Source of the DNA: Erythrobasidium yunnanense
Taxonomy: Eukaryota; Basidiomycota; Cystobasidiomycetes; Erythrobasidiales; Erythrobasidiaceae
Assembly (NCBI GenBank): GCA_001600175.1
Contig: BCJC01000003.1
Span: 620,001 to 684,000 of the forward strand
Length of the DNA stretch: 64,000 nucleotides
Direction of reading: 5' to 3'
The notes under the pieces are model-generated. The model did not search any database, was not told where the DNA came from, and saw nothing but the letters and a program-made list of their open reading frames with translations. Below, piece by piece: positions 58,953 through 64,000 of this stretch. The translations under genes were made by a program, and so were the position numbers. How positions within the stretch are numbered: the first letter of the stretch is position 1; each line of letters opens with the position of its first letter.

Positions 58953-59618
58953 TCAGGCCCGTTCCGGAGCTTTGCTCTGCTTCGTTGCTTGATAGGCCTT
59001 GCAGTGCTTGCGATGCCTGTCGCTCCAATCCTGCTTTTGACATTCCAGAGAGTGGTAGAAAACGGCGTGGCAGCCGCTACACGCCTGGAGGTTTTTGCCA
59101 TTGAACGCATCCTGGCCACACTGTACGAGACGATCAGCGCCCAATTGTAAATCCTTTTGAGTGTCAGATGAACGTACCGCCCTCCAATTCGCGCACAGCA
59201 TCTCATTGGTGCTTTCTCCTTTCAAGCGCTCGTTCCTAGCTTCCGTCATGTTGCCTTCTGCTTCAAGAAGACATGCTATGACCTCCCTTGCACAGGCTGC
59301 CATATCACGATCTGCCGGTAGCCCTTCTAGTTCTGCTTTCTCCCGCAGAGCTATAGCTTTTTCAAGCTGGATTCTAGCTTCCTTGAGCAGATCACACCGT
59401 GTCAAACAGTCCCCAAAAACTTCGTGAACATGTGCCTGTCTCTGGGGGTTCCGAAATAATGAATGATTCTCGCATTTCAGCACCTCACTTAGGTAAGGGA
59501 TAGCGTCCCTGTGTTGCCCGTTGCTCATCGCCTTAATTGCTAGGTTCAGAAGCAGCAGCACAGACTCCTTCTGCTGCTTTGCCGATTCCTGCGGTTCTGA
59601 GGAGTGCTCTGCCTGCAT
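58953..59618 (-). CDS. TPR-MYND protein, array copy H
   Basis: ATG 59618 (MQAEHSSEPQESAKQQKES). Helical half more diverged: LLLLNLAIKAMSNGQHRDAI, HVHEVFGDCLTRCDLLKEAR, EKAIALREKAELEGL, AREVIACLLEAEGNMTEAR. An intron after CANWRA (GTACGT..GTACAG) precedes CGQDAFNGKNLQACSGCHAV, then FYHSLECQKQDW and DRHRKHC. Fifth ligand His. End of the array. Confidence 0.8.
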   Translation of the reverse strand: MQAEHSSEPQESAKQQKESVLLLLNLAIKAMSNGQHRDAIPYLSEVLKCENHSLFRNPQRQAHVHEVFGDCLTRCDLLKEARIQLEKAIALREKAELEGLPADRDMAACAREVIACLLEAEGNMTEARNERLKGESTNEMLCANWRAVRSSDTQKDLQLGADRLVQCGQDAFNGKNLQACSGCHAVFYHSLECQKQDWSDRHRKHCKAYQATKQSKAPERA

Positions 59619-60026
59619 CGTGCAGACGTCGGAGGGAAGAGCTGAAAGGTAGTACAGAAGCGAATGGCACGCGAGGGAGAATAAGTAGAAACGCAAGTAA
59701 GAGTTGAATCAGAAGGGAGGTTTGGGCGGAAGATGCTAGAACGGCGTTGCAAGAAGCGTCTGACAGGTCAACCGCGGTGCAGCTGTCGGATTTTGGAGGA
59801 TGAGAGCTCGTGAAGTCATTTGTGTGGTTCCTTCATGCTGATAACGCTGCCACAGCCTTGAGTTTCGAACAAGGCGCTGACTTCCCATGTATTCGTTGGG
59901 TCGAGCAGAGATAGGCCCAGCTTGGACGGCGTATGATTCTGGACTTTGCAACAAGCACCCTCATTCACCTCGCATACTTCTTCACTCTCTCATCCTCTAT
60001 CATCCTATCCTCCGCTTGCTTCCATC
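59619..60026. other. Divergent intergenic region
   Basis: Promoters of array copy H (minus) and the citrate carrier (plus). The last 80 bp ahead of the carrier ATG are C/T-rich, as in other fungal promoters. Confidence 0.4.
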
Positions 60027-60965
60027 ATGCCAGAATCATCTTCCAAGCGCACTCTTCCCTCAGTCTCGCTAATCTCAGGAGGGATAGCTGGCGGTGTAGA
60101 AGCTTTCGCAACCTATCCCTTCGAGTTCGCAAAGACGCGTGTACAACTCCGACAGCATGCTTCAGCTACGATCACCTCGAAGAACCCGTTTGTCGTCATC
60201 TCGCAGATTTACAAGCAAGAAGGCCTTCGCACTATGTATAAAGGATGCATACCTCTCATGGTCGGCAGTGTGGGCAAAGATGCTGTCCGCTTCTTGTCAT
60301 TCGATACGGTGAAGAACGCTTTCAAGGATCCCGAGACTGGAAATCTTACGCCTCTTCGCAACATGCTGGCTGGTATGACTGCTGGAGTAGCAGGTGCGCA
60401 TGTCCATGCGAATACTCTCAACCTCAGCTGACGAAAAACAGCCAGCGTGACGGCCGTCTGCCCAAGCGAGCGGATCAAGACAGCCTTGATAGACGATGCT
60501 CGAGCTGGTGGACAGAAGCGCTTTAGCTCCTCGATACAAGCTATCAAGCTTCTGTACCAAGAAGACGGTCTTCGGACATTCTATCGCGGACTACCTGGAA
60601 CAACACTGAAGCAAGCCGGCGCGACTAGCTTTCGAATGGGAAGCTACAACATCATCAAAGACTGGCAGAATGCTCGGAACATACAACAGAGTACCTCCGT
60701 CAACTTTGCGAACGGCGCTATTGCCGGCCTGATCACAACGTACGCAACGCAACCTTTCGACTGCATCAAGACGCGGAGTCAGAGTGCGCATGTGACGACT
60801 ACAAGTCAGGCTATCAAGGACATATATCTAGATGGAGGCATCAAGGCGTTCTGGCGAGGCACGCTCATGCGGCTTGGTAGAACGATCTTTGCAGGAGGGA
60901 TCCTGTTTACTACGGCGGAAAGCGTCAGCAAGCTCGTCGAGCCTTTCTTTGTCAAGCCAACTTGA
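60027..60965 (+). CDS. CTP1: Mitochondrial tricarboxylate (citrate) carrier
   Basis: Inner-membrane carrier exchanging citrate for malate. Two exons (intron 60394-60441, 48 nt), 296 aa, three mitochondrial-carrier repeats, each with the PX[DE]XX[KR] signature: YPFEFAKTRVQ, CPSERIKTALI and QPFDCIKTRSQ. Other family segments: LISGGIAGGVEAFATYP, GLRTMYKGCIPLMVG, KDAVRFLSFDTVKN, MLAGMTAGVAASVTAV, GLRTFYRGLPGTTLKQA, FRMGSYNIIKDW and GGIKAFWRGTLMRLGR. The second-repeat CPSERIKTALID is the hallmark that separates citrate carriers from other family members. ATG 60027 is the first in frame after the C/T-rich leader. Confidence 0.93.
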
Positions 60966-61143
60966 GGGTAATATTAAAGCCAGGCGAGCCTCATTATAAA
61001 ACAAGGACGTCTAAAACGCAGGCTCGTAGTATGCTACGTACACCATATGGCAGGGAGATATATGATATGAGGAAATAGTATGTTTGGAGCAGGAATATGG
61101 CGCTCATCTAAGAAGGCGATCTATCTTATGGCGGTAGAATACT

Positions 61144-61902
61144 CTACACCTGGCTTCTCTTCTCGTGCTTGGCCTGTCTGCCCGCGAGCTCACTGGACAT
61201 TCTGGATCGTCTAGCAGCTCTGGATCCGGAAGCAGACAGGAGACATCTGTTGGTGGGTGCATCATAGAAGAAGCCGGTTGGACAAACGCAGCTGCAAGTG
61301 CCATTCGAGCATGTCGGAGTAGCTTCGGCGGGGCATGCGCAGGTGGTTCGCTGTATCGGGAGAGACGCATGTTAGATCGGAGTTCGAAGGTATTACAGCA
61401 GGCTTATGGTGGATATACCTGAACAGGGACAAGATCGACATCGATCTCGACACCTTCTACTCCCACGAGCTGGTTGAAGAAGTCGGCAGCAGGGTCGACT
61501 GTTGCTTGCAGAGCGGCGAAGGCTTCAATGTCGGCTATAGCAGCAGCTTCGAGATCGACAGGGAGGTTGATGGCGCCTGAAACCAAAGTCAGAATCAGGA
61601 AGATGAGAATGGGTAGAAAAGTCTGACAACCTACCAATGGCCACATTGGCATCGACACACAAGCATACATCCAAGTTGACGCTCAAGTCTGCTGTGAGCG
61701 CAGCGATGGGTCCCACTTTGACGGTCGCTGTGGCTGTTTCGACGAATCGAACGACAGCTAGAACGTTGGCATTGACGTCTGGACCTTGCGTCGCTGGACA
61801 TTCTGCTGAGGACGCCAAGGCGCGGATGTCCAGGACATCGGTCTGGGCTGCGACGATGCGGATAATGGACGCGAAAGGGAGGATGGTCTTCATTGCGAAC
61901 AT
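61144..61902 (-). CDS. Secreted Cys-rich protein, tandem copy 1
   Basis: Start MFAMKTILPFASIIRIVAAQ (signal peptide). Three exons: an Ala/Val-rich domain with four Cys or fewer (SSAECPATQGPDVNANVLA, VNLDVCLCVDANVAIG), a middle exon (AINLPVDLEAAAIADIEAF, VEIDVDLVPVQ) and a Cys-rich module RTTCACPAEATPTCSNGTC, SCVCPTGFFYDAPTNRCLL. The tail is basic (SRAARRSRMSS, KHEKRSQV) and ends at TAG 61146-61144. The CSNGTCSCxCPTGFFYDAP module recurs in secreted basidiomycete proteins. Paralogue of the gene at 62687. Confidence 0.75.
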
Positions 61903-62686
61903 GATTCGGAAGGTTCGGTGAACTAAGTGATGAGGCAGGATAAGGGAACGTGGATTGAAAGAATGTGGGTCTCAAGGGAAGTAGGAGCAGGAGTAAGATG
62001 GATACTGTAGATGGTAAGAGAAGCAAGGAGAGAGAGAAATTTCGACGAAGGAAAGTCAGAATTGGAGCAGGGTGCAGCTTTTTTAGGGTCCCGCTAAACG
62101 GCAGGACTTGCAGGGTCTTGCCGATCTAATAAATATAGTCGATCTCGCAGCTGCGCCAAAGCTGCCCTTAACGTGGTCGGGACAGAGCCGAGATGAAGTC
62201 ATGGTACTCCCGCTCAGGAACAGAAAAACGGTTGTCTCTTCTGCTTATATGATCAGCTGCCAAGTAGCTTGCTGTAACAGTCCTGTAACTTCAGAAATGT
62301 TGCTGTCAGAAAGGTTGCGGTGAGCAGCGGCCCAGTATTGTCCAGTGGAAATAGTGCCGAGAGCAAATGGGTTAGCTGAGGGGGACGGGAGTATCCTGTT
62401 CGCCTACAGATAGCTTCTGGATATATGAGCTATGTAACAGAGTCTTTAGAAAGGAGGCATAGGTGTATCGGGAAATACCGAAGAATCGAACAAAAGAAGC
62501 GGACAAGGACCTCGGTAAGGAGCGCGAGCTTTGAAGGGATGACTGTAGAAGAGCGACTGTGCGACAAGAAGGCTATAAGCACACATCCGAACAGCGATCA
62601 GACCCTTGGTATGACAAGACTTACAGCGAAGGCTGAAGTTGCCTTTAAGAAGACTCAATACGGGATAAGCAGCTTGCCAGTGACTC
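61903..62686. other. Spacer between secreted paralogues
   Basis: About 780 bp. Promoter of copy 1 and 3' side of copy 2. No coding similarity or RNA gene recognised. Confidence 0.35.
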
Positions 62687-63467
62687 CTAGGCATGTATTA
62701 CTGCAGATCGTTTGGCCTGTCTCTCCTTGATGTAGGCAGGCATCTTGGCGCGTCTTCCATTTACAGCAGCGGATGCTTGAAGGACACATCTGCCAGTTGG
62801 AGCATCGTAGAAGAAGCCAGTGGGGCAGTCACAGCTGCATGTTCCATTCGAGCATGTAGGAGTAGCTCCAGCCGGGCAGACGCAGCTGACTCGCTGCAGT
62901 TGATCAAGATGCAGGAAATGTCAGAGATGGGTTGAGAAGGCTGCAAGCCAATAAGAACACACCTGAACAGGGACGAGATCCACATCTACGTCGGCTACGG
63001 GCCCGCCAACGATATTGACGATTTGATTAAAGGAGTCGGCAGCAGGGTCGACTGTAGCCCTAATAGCAGCGAAAGCCTCGATGTCGGCGATTGCATCTGC
63101 TTCCAGGTCTACAGGGAACTCGATGGCGCCTGTCGATCATATGGCTTCAGCAAGAGCCCAAAACCCTACAAAAGAACGGAAAAACGAGGCGCAACTCACC
63201 AACTGCCACATTTGCATCAACACAGAGACAGACGTCGAGGTTGACTCTGAGCTCTGCTTCAAGGACGCTGATAGGGCCAACAGCTACGCTAGCGGTAGCT
63301 GTCTCGACGAAACGTACGACAGCGAGAACGTTGGCATTGACGTCTGGTCCCTGTGTAGCAGGGCACTCTGCAGTGGACGCGAGAGCTCGTACATCTAGTG
63401 CATCTGTTTGAGCGGCTGCCAGTCCTGCCAGGGAAGCGAAAGCGATGATGGTCTTGAGGGCGAACAT
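62687..63467 (-). CDS. Secreted Cys-rich protein, tandem copy 2
   Basis: Start MFALKTIIAFASLAGLAAAQ. Same three-exon layout as copy 1, with nearly identical stretches (CPATQGPDVNANVLAVVRF, VNLDVCLCVDANVAVG, TVDPAAD, VDLVPVQ) and module RVSCVCPAGATPTCSNGTC, SCDCPTGFFYDAPTGRCVL. The C-terminal tails differ: here ASAAVNGRRAKMPAYIKERQ then AKRSAVIHA, ending TAG 62689-62687. Secreted; role unknown. The N-terminal half is far more conserved than the tail. Confidence 0.76.
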
Positions 63468-64000
63468 GCTTCGTCCTTGTTGTGGGTTGTTGATGGGATG
63501 GATGATTGTTAGGAATGTTCAAAAGAGCGTGATATAAATGAATGTGGTTGTGAAAGAGTGTGAGGTCAATTGCAGTGGGAGAAGCGTTGTCGAAGAGAAT
63601 GAAGGAAAGGGAATAGGCAAACGTGCGAGTAGCATTTTATACCTGTTTGCTGGACTTGGGATGCCGTTAGAGTGCAACACAACAAGCCACATGTCTCGCG
63701 CTTGTATGACTACAAGACGTCACTCGCTCCACGTACACTCCCGTCTCGCAGGGCAGGCGATGCTTCATCGGAAAGCCTGAGTTAGTATATGTTGTGGTAG
63801 ATGTTGAGGAGAAGTCAAGGAGGAAAGTCCGTTCGGCTGTCACTTCTGCTTGTCAGGCAGCTCTTTCCAAGGTTTTGTATTTTTTCGCATGCGAGACACG
63901 CGCCGTATCGGTGATGTCACGGTACGAATCTTATTTCTTGATGTTATGGAATATGTTTTCGTCAATAGGAAGCCGCTTGGCATGTCGAAGAGGAAGGTTG
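63468..64000. other. Right end of window, upstream of secreted copy 2
   Basis: Promoter of copy 2, then sequence with no supported gene up to the window edge. Confidence 0.35.

Noticed and set aside
62446-62730. Overlapping frames between the two secreted paralogues
   Set aside because: They overlap the 3' end of copy 2 and have no supporting features.

Overview
This is a fungal nuclear segment, most likely from a basidiomycete. The genes are compact and intron-rich. Where I could place splice sites, most introns are about 47-70 nt with GT..AG ends. The set includes a Byr4-type mitotic-exit GAP scaffold, a Pab1 with four RRMs, an AP-3 sigma subunit, a peroxisomal beta-oxidation isomerase and a basidiomycete-type secreted lysozyme-like protein. 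I could not fix the genus. No viral or retroelement remains were recognised. All gene models were read by hand from conserved motifs and splice signals; exon limits are given where they restore a conserved frame.

Layout. 1-9 kb: the C-terminal end of an unknown protein, an HMG-box protein (+), short-form tRNase Z (-), a dienoyl-CoA isomerase ending in AKL (+), a small Ser-rich protein (-) and a secreted lysozyme-like enzyme with an acidic pro-region (-). 9.4-22.4 kb, all minus strand: PAB1, a DHH phosphoesterase, AP-3 sigma, an MFS transporter, a Byr4/Bfa1 homologue and a two-TM membrane protein. 22.9-27.2 kb: three tandem F-box-like paralogues, the first broken by one nonsense codon. 27.9-38.4 kb: a Thr-rich secreted protein, RPS3, an orphan, a Golgi-type SLC35C2/Ymd8 transporter, a possible APC/C substrate and a membrane protein.

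38.9-47.7 kb is an accessory-looking stretch. It holds a secreted EGF-like protein, a GNAT acetyltransferase, a secreted alpha/beta hydrolase, an orphan multi-pass membrane protein flanked by 133-bp inverted repeats (about 83% identical, no gaps), and a small Cys-rich secretory precursor with dibasic processing sites. 47.9-50.5 kb encodes a soluble fumarate reductase fused to cytochrome b5.

50.9-59.6 kb is the most distinctive block: eight head-to-tail minus-strand genes. Each encodes a small (about 200-235 aa) protein with an N-terminal TPR-like helical region and a C-terminal MYND-type zinc finger. The intron always falls at the second zinc ligand, and one zinc ligand differs between copies. 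The window closes with a mitochondrial citrate carrier and a tandem pair of secreted Cys-rich proteins.

The conserved genes are ordinary housekeeping functions. The local amplifications (F-box-like, TPR-MYND, secreted Cys-rich) and the inverted-repeat unit are where undescribed biology is most likely.
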